A stretch of 64,000 nt of DNA, from assembly GCF_022513565.1 (NCBI RefSeq), contig NZ_JAKWBE010000018.1, positions 1-64,000 of the forward strand, in the 5' to 3' direction. This document shows positions 39,762-48,824 of this stretch, piece after piece. Source of the stretch: Streptomyces gilvus (GTDB lineage: Bacteria; Actinomycetota; Actinomycetes; Streptomycetales; Streptomycetaceae). The notes beneath the pieces are model-generated. The model was not told where the DNA came from. It ran no database searches and saw only the letters and a list, made by a program, of their open reading frames with translations. How positions within the stretch are numbered: position 1 is the first letter of the stretch; each line of letters begins with the position of its first letter. The position numbers were made by a program, and so were the translations under genes.

Positions 39762-40907
39762 ATGAACGACCGTATGACGACGCCGTGGGGCGGGCTCGCG
39801 CTGGCCCGGTTTCCCGAGGATCCGCGCGACCGGCTGCGTGCCTGGGACGCCTCCGACGAGTATCTGCTGAGGCATCTCGCGCAGGAGAACGTACCGCTGG
39901 ACGGCACGGTCGTGGTCGTCGGGGACCGGTGGGGCGCGCTGGTCACCGCGCTGGCGGAGCACCGGCCCGTGCAGATCACGGACTCCTTCCTCGCGCAGGA
40001 GGCGACCAGGGCGAATCTCGCCCGCAACGGCGTCGAGACCGGTGCCGCACGGCTGCTGACCACGCAGGACGCCCCGCCCGGGCGGATCGACGTGCTGCTG
40101 GTGCGGGTGCCGAAGAGCCTGGCGCTGCTGGAGGACCAGCTGCTGCGGCTGGCGCCGGCCGTGCACGCGGGGACGGTGGTCGTCGGTACGGGGATGGTGA
40201 AGGAGATCCACACCTCGACGCTGCAGCTGTTCGAGCGGATCCTCGGGCCGACCCGCACCTCACTCGCGGAGAAGAAGGCGCGGCTGATCTTCTGCGCGCC
40301 GGATCCGACGCTGGAGCGGCCGGGCAATCCCTGGCCGTACAGCTATGCGCTGCCGGACGGCATCGGCCCGGTCTCGGGGCGGACGGTGGTCAATCACGCG
40401 GGGGTGTTCTGCGCGGACCGGCTGGACGTCGGGACGCGGTTCTTCCTGGGGCATCTGCCCAGCGCCCGGGGCGGCCGGCGGGTGGTGGACCTGGGCTGCG
40501 GGAACGGGGTCGTCGGGACGGCGGTGGCGGCCGCCGACCCGGACGCCGAGGTGCTGTTCGTGGACGAGTCGTTCCAGGCGGTGGCCTCGGCGGAGGCGAC
40601 GTACCGGGCGAGCGGGGTGGCGGGACGCGCCGAGTTCCGGGTCGGGGACGGGCTGGCCGGTATGCCGGCCGGGAGCGCGGACCTGGTGCTGAACAATCCG
40701 CCGTTCCACTCGCACCAGGCGACGACCGACGCGACGGCGTGGCGGATGTTCACCGGGGCGCAGCGGGTGCTGCGGCCCGGTGGTGAGCTGTGGGTGGTCG
40801 GCAACCGGCATCTGGGGTACCACCTGAAGCTGCGCCGGCTGTTCGGCAACAGTCAACTGGTCGCCAGTGACCCGAAGTTCGTGGTGCTCAAGGCGGTCAA
40901 GCGGTAG
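39762..40907 (+). CDS. rlmG: RlmG-like 23S rRNA guanine-N2 methyltransferase
   Basis: A 381-residue class I methyltransferase. The N-terminal half is a degenerate Rossmann domain; the C-terminal half has the SAM-binding VVDLGCGNGVVGT and the catalytic LVLNNPPFHSHQATTDATAWRMF motif (NPPF), which characterises RsmC/RlmG enzymes that methylate guanine N2 in rRNA. RlmG of E. coli acts on G1835 of 23S rRNA. Start ATG 39762 lies 15 bp after a TAGCCT -10-like box, so the leader is very short. The gene ends back to back with the aldolase. RlmG versus RsmC identity is inferred from the length and two-domain order. Confidence 0.85.
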   Translation: MNDRMTTPWGGLALARFPEDPRDRLRAWDASDEYLLRHLAQENVPLDGTVVVVGDRWGALVTALAEHRPVQITDSFLAQEATRANLARNGVETGAARLLTTQDAPPGRIDVLLVRVPKSLALLEDQLLRLAPAVHAGTVVVGTGMVKEIHTSTLQLFERILGPTRTSLAEKKARLIFCAPDPTLERPGNPWPYSYALPDGIGPVSGRTVVNHAGVFCADRLDVGTRFFLGHLPSARGGRRVVDLGCGNGVVGTAVAAADPDAEVLFVDESFQAVASAEATYRASGVAGRAEFRVGDGLAGMPAGSADLVLNNPPFHSHQATTDATAWRMFTGAQRVLRPGGELWVVGNRHLGYHLKLRRLFGNSQLVASDPKFVVLKAVKR

Positions 40908-41756
40908 TCAGGCGAGGGTGCGGACGATGTCCGTGACCGTGCGCACCATCGCCTCACGGCCCACGCTGAGGTACTTGCGCGAGTCGACCGCCTCGGGGTG
41001 GGCGGCGAGGAACTCCCGGATGGCGGCCGTCATGGCGATGTTGAGCGCGGTGCCGACGTTGACCTTGGCGATGCCGCCGGCGACCGCTCGGGCGAGTTCG
41101 TCGTCGGGGACACCGGAGGAGCCGTGCAGGACGAGCGGGACGTCGAGCACGGCGGACAGGCGCTTGAGCAGGGTGTGGTCGAGGGTGGCGGTGCGGGTGG
41201 TCATGGCGTGGCTGCTGCCGATGGCGACGGCGAGCGCGTCGACCCCGGAGTCGGCCACGAAGGCGAGGGCCTGGTAGGGGTCGGTACGCGCGCCGGGGGC
41301 ATGGGCGTCCAGCGGGGGCCGGCCGTTCTTCCCGCCGATCTGGCCCAACTCGGCCTCGATCCACAGGCCTTGGGCGTGCGCCCAGTCGGCGGCCGCGCGG
41401 GTCGCGGCGAGGTTCTCCTCGTAGGGCAGCCGGGCCGCGTCGTACATGACCGAGCTGAAACCGGCGCCGGGCGCCTGGCGCAGCAGGTCGTCGCTCTGGA
41501 CGTGATCGAGGTGCAACGCGACGGGGACGGCGGCGCGTTCGGCGGCTGCGGCGGCGGCCCGGGCCAGCGGCAGCAGGCGGCCGTAGCGGAACTTGACGGC
41601 GTTCTCGCTGACCTGGAGGACGACCGGTGCGTCGGCGGCCTCGGCGCCGGCGATGACGGCCTCGACGTGCTCCAGCGTGATGATGTTGAAGGAGGGGACG
41701 GCGGAGTGCGCCGCTGCGGCCCGGGCGGCGAGTTCACCGGTGGTGGCGAGGGGCAC
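40908..41756 (-). CDS. Class II fructose/tagatose-bisphosphate aldolase (GatY/KbaY-like)
   Basis: A 282-residue zinc aldolase. Motifs include VPSFNIITLEHVEAVIAGAE, the zinc ligands in HLDHVQ, a second His in GSSHAM and LVLHGSSG, and NVGTALNIA. It cleaves tagatose or fructose 1,6-bisphosphate to triose phosphates. GTG 41756 is used, with AAGG ahead. It is 20 bp after the SIS isomerase stop, so the two form an operon; an isomerase/deaminase plus a bisphosphate aldolase fits catabolism of an amino sugar or galactose-type sugar. No kinase for the middle step is nearby. Confidence 0.9.
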   Translation of the reverse strand: MPLATTGELAARAAAAHSAVPSFNIITLEHVEAVIAGAEAADAPVVLQVSENAVKFRYGRLLPLARAAAAAAERAAVPVALHLDHVQSDDLLRQAPGAGFSSVMYDAARLPYEENLAATRAAADWAHAQGLWIEAELGQIGGKNGRPPLDAHAPGARTDPYQALAFVADSGVDALAVAIGSSHAMTTRTATLDHTLLKRLSAVLDVPLVLHGSSGVPDDELARAVAGGIAKVNVGTALNIAMTAAIREFLAAHPEAVDSRKYLSVGREAMVRTVTDIVRTLA

Positions 41757-41776
41757 GGCTGCTGCCTTTCGGGTCG

Positions 41777-42658
41777 TCAGGGCGCGAGGATCACCGAGCG
41801 GGTGAGATGGCGGGGCCGGTCCGGGTCGAGGCCGCGCGCGGCGGCGACGGCGACGGCGAGGCGCTGGGCGCGGACCAGTTCGGCCAGCGGCTCGAGGTCG
41901 CCCGCCACCCACAACCCGCCCGTGCGCCGCACCTGTTCGGCGAGCCCGTCGGGGGCCTCGCCCAGCATCCAGGTCGCGGTGCCGCGGGTGGTGATGCTGA
42001 TGGGGCCGTGGCGGTACTCCATCGCGGGGTAGGCCTCGGTCCAGGCGAGGGATGCCTCGCGCATCTTAAGTCCGGCCTCGTTCGCCAGTCCCACCGTCCA
42101 GCCCCGGCCGAGGAAGGTGAACTGCGTGCACTCGACGAGCCCTTCGGGCAGCGGAGCCGTGAGCGCGGTGCGGGCGTCGGCGACCACGGTGTCCGTGTGC
42201 AGGCCGAGGTGGGCGCGGAGGAGGGTGAGGGCGGTGGTGGCGAACCGGGTCTGCACGACCGAGCGTTCGTCGGCGAAGTCGAGCACGACGACCTCGTCGG
42301 CGACCGTCATGACCGGGGTGCCGGGATCGGCGGTGATGGCCGTCGTCCGCGTGCGGCCCTTCAACTCGGCCAGCAGGTGCAGGACTTCGGTGGTGGTGCC
42401 GGAGCGGGTCAGGGCCAGGACGCGGTCGTAGGCGCGTCCTGGCGGGAACTCCGAGGCGGCGTAGGCGTCCGTCTCGCCCTGGCCCGCGCCCTCGCGCAGG
42501 GCCGCGGCCGACTGCGCCATGAAGTACGAGGTGCCGCAGCCGACGATCGCGACCCGCTCGCCCGGCGCCGGGAGCGCCCCGCCGTGCCGGTGCGCTTCGG
42601 CGGCGGCGCGCGCCCAGCATGCGGGCTGGCTGGTCAGCTCGTCCTCGACATGGGTCAT
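41777..42658 (-). CDS. SIS-domain sugar isomerase/deaminase (AgaS/GlmS-type)
   Basis: A 293-residue protein with two SIS domains, related to AgaS and the isomerase half of GlmS. First domain: VAIVGCGTSYFMAQSAAALREG, FPPGRAYDRVLALTRSGTTTEVL; second: QFTFLGRGWTVGLANEAGLKMREASLAWTEAYPAMEYRHGPIS. AgaS removes the amino group from galactosamine 6-phosphate to yield tagatose 6-phosphate. ATG 42658 follows GGGGAGGG. The following aldolase supports an amino sugar or tagatose route; exact sugar inferred. Palindromic sites lie just upstream. Confidence 0.85.
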   Translation of the reverse strand: MTHVEDELTSQPACWARAAAEAHRHGGALPAPGERVAIVGCGTSYFMAQSAAALREGAGQGETDAYAASEFPPGRAYDRVLALTRSGTTTEVLHLLAELKGRTRTTAITADPGTPVMTVADEVVVLDFADERSVVQTRFATTALTLLRAHLGLHTDTVVADARTALTAPLPEGLVECTQFTFLGRGWTVGLANEAGLKMREASLAWTEAYPAMEYRHGPISITTRGTATWMLGEAPDGLAEQVRRTGGLWVAGDLEPLAELVRAQRLAVAVAAARGLDPDRPRHLTRSVILAP

Positions 42659-42680
42659 GCCGGAGCCCTCCCCTGCTCGT

Positions 42681-42720
42681 GATTGTTCTTGCAAGATATA
42701 GCCAACTTTCGAGCACAATC
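42681..42720. promoter_or_regulatory. Promoter/operator region of the SIS-aldolase operon
   Basis: A conspicuously AT-rich block. TCTTGCAAGA (42687-42696) is a perfect 10-bp palindrome, and GATTGT (42681-42686) is repeated in inverted form as ACAATC (42715-42720). This resembles operators of DeoR or GntR regulators of sugar genes and overlaps the expected promoter, 23-62 bp before the start. The regulator is unknown. Confidence 0.5.
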
Positions 42721-42952
42721 AAGCATTCGGCACGATGTCGCTTGCGGGCGGGTGTGCGAGCGTGCCGCGCGGGTGATCGTCGCCGCCGACTCCGGCGAGC
42801 CGGGCCGGCGGGCGTTCGCGCGGATCTGCGGGACCGAGGCGGTCGGCGTGACCGTCTGGCCCGGAGCGCTCTCTCCCCGAGATCCCCGCGCTCACGGCGT
42901 CGATTCCGCCTAGGCTGAGGGCGGGATCCGTGTCCGGGGCAGGGAGGCCACG

Positions 42953-44791
42953 ATGGGCGCACGAGTGATCGACCAGGACGTCCCCGGGGCAGGCCCGCGC
43001 TATCTCCCGATCGCCGAGCACGGTCTGATCGGCGATCTGCGCACCGTGGCCCTCGTCGGGACCGACGGCACCATCGACTGGTACTGCTGCCCCGCCTTCG
43101 ACGCGCCCAGCGTCTTCGCCTCGATCCTGGACGCCGACCGCGGCGGGTGCTTTGAGCTCGCCGCCACCGTGCCGGCCAAGACGAAGCAGTTCTACTTCCC
43201 CGACACCAACGTGCTGATCACCCGGTTCTTCACCGAGGACGGCGTCGGCGAGGTGCAGGACTTCATGCCCGTGAACGGCGGGAAGGTGGAGGCCGAGCGG
43301 CATCGGCTGATCCGGCGGGTGGTGTGCGTGCGCGGCTCCATCCCGTTCCGCACCCGGGTCGCCCCGCGCTTCGACTACGGCACCCGGCCGCACACCGTGC
43401 GCATGTCCGGCGAGGCCGCGGTCTTCGCCTCCGACGGGCTCTCCCTCGCCCTGACCGCGACGGTGCCGCTCGCTGCCGAAGGGCTGGACGCACGGGCGGA
43501 CTTCAAGCTGTCGGAGGGAGAGACGGCGGTGTTCGCGCTGGACCAGGTCGGCGGTGACCTGGAGCCCCGCCGGTGCGCGAAGCTGGAGGCGGAGGAGCAG
43601 TTCGGCACGACCGTGGCGTACTGGCGCCGCTGGCTGTCCGCCTCCAAGTACCGGGGCCGCTGGCGGGAGATGGTGCACCGCTCCGCCCTCACCCTGAAGC
43701 TGCTCACCTACGCGCCCACCGGCGCGATCGTCGCCGCGCCGACGACGAGCCTGCCCGAGCAGCTGGGCGGCGAACGCAACTGGGACTACCGGTACGTGTG
43801 GGTGCGCGACGCCGCCTTCTGCGTGTACGCGCTGCTGCGCCTCGGGTTCACCGACGAGGCCGAGGCGTTCATGAAGTTCCTGACCCAGCACGTCAGTCCG
43901 TCGACCGACGGGCACTCCGCCCCGCTGCAGATCATGTACGGCATCGACGGCCGCACCGACCTCACCGAACGCGAACTCGACCACTTCGAGGGCCACCACG
44001 GCTCCGCTCCGGTACGGGTCGGCAACGCGGCGGCCGACCAGCTCCAGCTCGACATCCACGGCGCCCTCATCGACTCGATCTACCTCTACGACAAGTGGGC
44101 CAAGCCGATCTCCAGCGACCAGTGGGACGACGTGTGCGCGCTGGTGGAGTGGGTGTGCGAGCACTGGAACCAGCCCGACGAGGGGATCTGGGAGACGCGC
44201 GGCGGACGCAAGAACTTCCTGTACTCACGGCTGATGTGCTGGGTGGCGATCGAGCGGGCCATCCGCATGGCCAACCGGCGTGGGCTGCCCGCCGATCTGC
44301 CGCGCTGGCGCGAGTCCCGGGACGCCATCTACCGGCGGATCATGACCCACGGCTGGTCCGAGGCCCGTCAGGCCTTCGTCCAGCACGAGGACGACGACGT
44401 CCTGGACGCGGCCGTCCTGATGATGCCGCTGACGAAGTTCATCGCCCCGACCGACCCCAAGTGGCTGTCCACGCTGGACGCGCTGACCAACGAGCTGGTG
44501 TCCGACTCCCTCGTCTACCGCTACGACCCGACGGCCAGCCCCGACGGACTGCGCGGTGACGAGGGCACCTTCTCCATCTGCTCCTTCTGGTACGTCGAGG
44601 CCATGGTCCACGCCGGCCGCATCGACGAGGCCCGCCTGGCCTTCGAGAAGATGCTGACGTACGCCAACCATCTCGGTCTGTACGCGGAGGAGATCAGCCA
44701 CACCGGTGAGCAACAGGGCAACTTCCCGCAGGCGTTCACCCATCTCGCCCTGATCAGCGCCGCGTTCAATCTGGACAAGGCCCTCGGCTGA
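42953..44791 (+). CDS. Glycoside hydrolase family 15 (trehalase/glucoamylase-like)
   Basis: A 612-residue enzyme. The N-terminal beta-sandwich starts with YLPIAEHGLIGDLRTVALVGTDGTIDWYCCPAFDAPSVFASILD, typical of actinobacterial GH15 trehalases. The (alpha/alpha)6 barrel has GGERNWDYRYVWVRDAAF (about 272-288) and the second catalytic region GDEGTFSICSFWYVE (about 535-548), with NFPQAFTHLALISAA near the end. It hydrolyses alpha-glucosides such as trehalose or maltodextrin in the cytoplasm; no signal peptide is present. ATG 42953 follows GGGAGG, with a TAGGCT -10-like box at 42911-42916. Trehalase is the more likely activity but unproven. Confidence 0.92.
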   Translation: MGARVIDQDVPGAGPRYLPIAEHGLIGDLRTVALVGTDGTIDWYCCPAFDAPSVFASILDADRGGCFELAATVPAKTKQFYFPDTNVLITRFFTEDGVGEVQDFMPVNGGKVEAERHRLIRRVVCVRGSIPFRTRVAPRFDYGTRPHTVRMSGEAAVFASDGLSLALTATVPLAAEGLDARADFKLSEGETAVFALDQVGGDLEPRRCAKLEAEEQFGTTVAYWRRWLSASKYRGRWREMVHRSALTLKLLTYAPTGAIVAAPTTSLPEQLGGERNWDYRYVWVRDAAFCVYALLRLGFTDEAEAFMKFLTQHVSPSTDGHSAPLQIMYGIDGRTDLTERELDHFEGHHGSAPVRVGNAAADQLQLDIHGALIDSIYLYDKWAKPISSDQWDDVCALVEWVCEHWNQPDEGIWETRGGRKNFLYSRLMCWVAIERAIRMANRRGLPADLPRWRESRDAIYRRIMTHGWSEARQAFVQHEDDDVLDAAVLMMPLTKFIAPTDPKWLSTLDALTNELVSDSLVYRYDPTASPDGLRGDEGTFSICSFWYVEAMVHAGRIDEARLAFEKMLTYANHLGLYAEEISHTGEQQGNFPQAFTHLALISAAFNLDKALG

Positions 44792-44798
44792 CGTGTCG

Positions 44799-45785
44799 TC
44801 ATGTGTCGAGAGAGCCGAGCCAGTCGGTCAGCAGGTGGTTGGTCTCCTCGGGGCGTTCCTGCTGGATGAAGTGGCCGCAGCCGTCGAGGATGCGGCAGGA
44901 GGTGAGTCCGGGAAGGGTGGTCGGGTACGCCTCGATCGCGTCCGCCAGCCAGGTCGTGGAGGCGTCGAGGGCGCCGCCGGCGAAGAGGGCGGGCTGCTTG
45001 AGCGGGGCGCCGTGGTGGGCGGCCAGGTCCTCCCAGTCGCGGTCCATGTTCCGGTAGCGGTTGAGTGCCCCGGTCAGTCCGGTCCGCTCGAACTCCCCGG
45101 CGAAGACGTCGAGTTCGTCCTCGCCGAGCCAGGCCGGGAGCCGGCCGGCCGGGAAGCGCTCGCGCAGTGTCCCGGCCCGGGTGACGAAGTGCGGGTCGGG
45201 AGCGCCGGGCGCCGGCATGGTGTCGGCGGACAGGGCGGCGTAGAACCCGGCGAGCCAGCCGCGGACGTCCGGCTCGATCTCGGCCTCAGCGCGGCCGGGC
45301 TCATGGAAGTACGAGACGTAGAACTCCTCCTCGCCGCCCATCCCCGCGAAGACCTCGCTCGGCCGGGGGCCGCCGGGCGGTGTGTAGGGCACGCTCAGCA
45401 GGCCCACGGCGCGGAAGACGTCGGGCCTGAGCAGCGCCGACATGGCGGCGATCGTGGCGCCCCAGTCGTGCCCGACGATCACCGCGGACCGCTCCCCCAG
45501 GGCCTCGACCACGGCCACGTTGTCCGCGACCAGGTCGAGCATCCGGTACGAGGTCACCGCGTCCGGTTTGGACGAGCGGCCGTAACCACGGACGTCGATC
45601 GCCGCGGCACGGTACCCGGCCGCGGCCAGGGCGGGCAGCTGGTGGCGCCAGGAGTACCAGGACTCCGGGAAGCCGTGCACGAGCAGGACCAGGGGCCCGC
45701 CGCCCTGCTCCACGAGGTGGGTGCGGCCCGCCGGCGAGGACACCAGGCGGTGGGTGCGGTCGGTGACGGCGTGGGGGTTCGACAC
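44799..45785 (-). CDS. Alpha/beta hydrolase, epoxide hydrolase-like
   Basis: A 328-residue alpha/beta hydrolase. The oxyanion motif is LVHGFPESWYSWRHQLPAL, the nucleophile Asp is in VIVGHDWGATIA, and the acid and His lie near GGALDAST and LDGCGHFIQQERPEE. HDWG in place of GxSxG points to epoxide hydrolase or haloalkane dehalogenase chemistry. Two cap-domain Tyr (in EFYVSYF and NRYRNMD) support epoxide hydrolase. GTG 45785 has a strong GGGAGGAAC site before it. It converges with the GH15 gene at 7 bp and lies downstream of the HtrA-like gene in the same direction, with a hairpin between. Confidence 0.9.
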   Translation of the reverse strand: MSNPHAVTDRTHRLVSSPAGRTHLVEQGGGPLVLLVHGFPESWYSWRHQLPALAAAGYRAAAIDVRGYGRSSKPDAVTSYRMLDLVADNVAVVEALGERSAVIVGHDWGATIAAMSALLRPDVFRAVGLLSVPYTPPGGPRPSEVFAGMGGEEEFYVSYFHEPGRAEAEIEPDVRGWLAGFYAALSADTMPAPGAPDPHFVTRAGTLRERFPAGRLPAWLGEDELDVFAGEFERTGLTGALNRYRNMDRDWEDLAAHHGAPLKQPALFAGGALDASTTWLADAIEAYPTTLPGLTSCRILDGCGHFIQQERPEETNHLLTDWLGSLDT

Positions 45786-45858
45786 TGTTCCTCCCGGGGT
45801 GTTTGCCTGCGGTGGCCACTGCCGATCATGCGGCGGACGGCGCGGCCCACACGACACT

Positions 45859-45877
45859 TGTTGCCGTTTCGGCAACA
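45859..45877. terminator. Hairpin between HtrA-like and hydrolase genes
   Basis: TGTTGCCG (45859-45866), loop TTT, CGGCAACA (45870-45877): a perfect 8-bp stem 19 bp after the HtrA-like stop and about 75 bp before the hydrolase start. It fits a terminator for the former, or an operator for the latter. Confidence 0.55.
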
Positions 45878-45895
45878 GCGGGACGAGGAGCGGGC

Positions 45896-46879
<984 letters not shown>

Positions 46880-47046
46880 GAGTCGACCTTTCCGCCTGCC
46901 CCGGGGCTTCTCCACGCGCCCAGGGGCCCGGATTACATGCTTACACCCCTGCAATCGCGAGCGGCCCGGACTTCGCTGCGGGCTGACACCCGCGCGCCCG
47001 GCTTCGGTCGGCCCGACGGCGGCCCCAACCTCCCCGCGCGCAGACA

Positions 47047-47331
47047 CACCCCGGCCCCCTACGGACTGGCACCGCGCCCGGCTTCCGTGTGCGCTCACAC
47101 CCCCCGACCTCCACGCACGCAGACGGCACCGCCTGCTTCCCTGCGGTCCGACACCACACCCCGACCTCCCCACGCGCCAGATGGCGCCCCGGCCTCCCTC
47201 ATGCCCGCCACCACGACCCGACCTCCCCGCCCCCAGACAGCGCCCCCGGCTTCCCTGCGGCCCGACACCACGCCCCGACCTCCCCGCACGCAGACGGCAC
47301 CCGCGGCCCCCTCATGCGGGCTGGCGGTGCC
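47047..47331. repeat. 57-bp tandem repeat, about five units
   Basis: The phrase CCGACCTCC recurs at 47104, 47161, 47218 and 47275, exactly 57 bp apart, with surrounding bases alike (CAGACGGCACC, GCTTCCCTGCGG, CCGACACCAC). A less regular copy precedes them from 47047, and weaker traces reach back to about 46965. The period is divisible by three, so 19-residue repeats appear in two frames, but no start with a ribosome site is present. It fills the gap between the HtrA-like and GNAT genes (46880-47346). Confidence 0.8.
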
Positions 47332-47346
47332 CTCAGTCTTGTCGGT

Positions 47347-48456
47347 TCAGCTCGTGCGACGGCTTCTGGCGCCCGCCTCCGCTCGGCTGCGCAGGGTGCC
47401 TGCCGTTCGCAGGAGTCGGTCGGCGGGGGCGCGGAGCTCGGGGTGGGCGTTGACCGTGTTGCGCAGGCCGCGCACCGGGCGGCGCCACAGCCGGTGGGCG
47501 GCCGCGACGGGGTGGGGGCGGCTGGCGAACCCTTCCGCCACCCGCAGCTCGCGGGTCTTGAGCCAGTCCTTGTACTCCTTGTCGCCGCGCCCCAGGTCCA
47601 TCAGCGTCACGCCGTTGCGAGCGGCGGCCTCGGCGGTGCGCAGGTGCATCATCAGGCCCGGCGAGTACCGGTGCAGTTCGGGGTCGTAGGCCGTGAACCA
47701 GGCGGCGAGGACCGTGCGGGATCTCGGCCCGAAGTGCGCGGCCACCGGCCGGTCGCCGGCGTAGAGGACGGACAGGACGCCGGTGAAGTGCTCCTCGCGG
47801 ACCTCGAAGAGATGGTTGACCAGATCGACGATCCACGGCCGGGCGAACCGGTCCATCCGCCCCGTTCTGCGGTACTGGGCGGACTTCCACTGCATGAGCC
47901 TGCGCAGCATCCGCGGGTCCCGCTCGTCGAACTCGAACCGCACCTCGCCCACGTCGCGGCCCAGCCGGCGCTCCTTCTTCAGGGTCGTCTTGGCGTGCCC
48001 CGGGTAGGCGCCGCGCAGCCACTGCGCATAGCCGCTGGGGTCGGGCTTGAGGTCGACCACCGGGGAGGCGAAGGTCCCCGTGGCATGTCGGGCGAAGGGT
48101 TTCTGCTCGGCGACGAGATGATCGAACTCGAAGATGGACAGCCCGCAGGCCTTCAGCAGGTCCTGGGCGTTCCAGGTGACGCCGGGGCGGTGCACGAGGG
48201 CCTGGCAGTCGGAGAGGCCGAGGCCTATGGCCCTGCCCACGCCGAGGGCGTTGCGCTCGTAGGGGAAGAAGCCGACCGGTGAGCCGTTCTCGCGCAGGAC
48301 GGCGACGCGGGTGCCGGAGCGGTGCCCGCCGATGCCGAGGGTGAACTCCGGGGCCAGGAAGGGGTTGGAGTACTCGGGTGACTCGTCCATCGCGCGGTGC
48401 CACGCCTCGCGGAGCGATGCGTTCAGCTCGTCGACTCTGTGGACCGTGACATCCAC
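47347..48456 (-). CDS. GNAT-fold acyltransferase, CelD/FemX-like
   Basis: A 369-residue protein made of two GNAT folds, as in CelD/BcsL and the peptidoglycan-type FemX enzymes. The second fold is shown by KTTLKKERRLGRDVGEVRFEFDERDPRMLRRLMQWKSAQYRRTGRMDRF, VLSVLYAGDRPVAAHFGPRS and SPGLMMHLRTAEAAARNGVTLMDLGRGDKEYKDWLKTRE, the latter a highly characteristic pattern of exopolysaccharide-linked acyltransferases. It starts at GTG 48456. Probably acylates an exported polysaccharide or its precursor. No polysaccharide genes adjoin it. Confidence 0.85.
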   Translation of the reverse strand: MDVTVHRVDELNASLREAWHRAMDESPEYSNPFLAPEFTLGIGGHRSGTRVAVLRENGSPVGFFPYERNALGVGRAIGLGLSDCQALVHRPGVTWNAQDLLKACGLSIFEFDHLVAEQKPFARHATGTFASPVVDLKPDPSGYAQWLRGAYPGHAKTTLKKERRLGRDVGEVRFEFDERDPRMLRRLMQWKSAQYRRTGRMDRFARPWIVDLVNHLFEVREEHFTGVLSVLYAGDRPVAAHFGPRSRTVLAAWFTAYDPELHRYSPGLMMHLRTAEAAARNGVTLMDLGRGDKEYKDWLKTRELRVAEGFASRPHPVAAAHRLWRRPVRGLRNTVNAHPELRAPADRLLRTAGTLRSRAEAGARSRRTS

Positions 48457-48824
48457 GTCAGATCAACCGCCCTTCCACGGGTTCCGTGCGGAACGTGCCG
48501 GCCGTGGCGCGGGCCGGAAGGGCGTGTGGACTGCTGTTCCTGGATCGCATCGGCGACCGCTCCCCCCGTGACGCGCTGTCCGCGTCGTACTTCTTTGAGT
48601 ATCAGCCGATTCCACGCCGTGTACACGGTCGTTCCGTGATTGACCGCCACGTTTCGGACCACCCGGCGAGGATCAAACGTCGCGAAACAGTACGCATGTT
48701 GTCAAGACCGCCCACCGCTACGGAAGATGCCGGTGGCCATTTCACAGGCGACCGCGGCCGGGCGCCGTTGACACCTGGTGGGTTCCGCGTCACGGTGAGG
48801 GCCCGTCGTGCCCGGAGGTCCGCC
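48457..48824. promoter_or_regulatory. Divergent 368-bp promoter region
   Basis: The gap lies between the divergent GNAT and monooxygenase genes. TTGACA at 48768-48773, then 17 bp and CACGGT (48791-48796), is a plausible -35/-10 pair for the rightward gene, with a weak -10. On the other strand TTGACA also occurs (48694-48699 region). No gene is evident; open frames through it extend the downstream gene only by chance. Confidence 0.4.

Noticed and set aside
42683-42913. Plus-strand frame before the GH15 gene
   Set aside because: It overlaps the promoter/operator of the SIS operon, starts without a ribosome site, and its composition is not protein-like.
47095-47289. Gly/Arg-rich frames across the 57-bp repeat
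   Set aside because: They result from the repeat having a period divisible by three; there is no ribosome site, and the sequence is low complexity in several frames.
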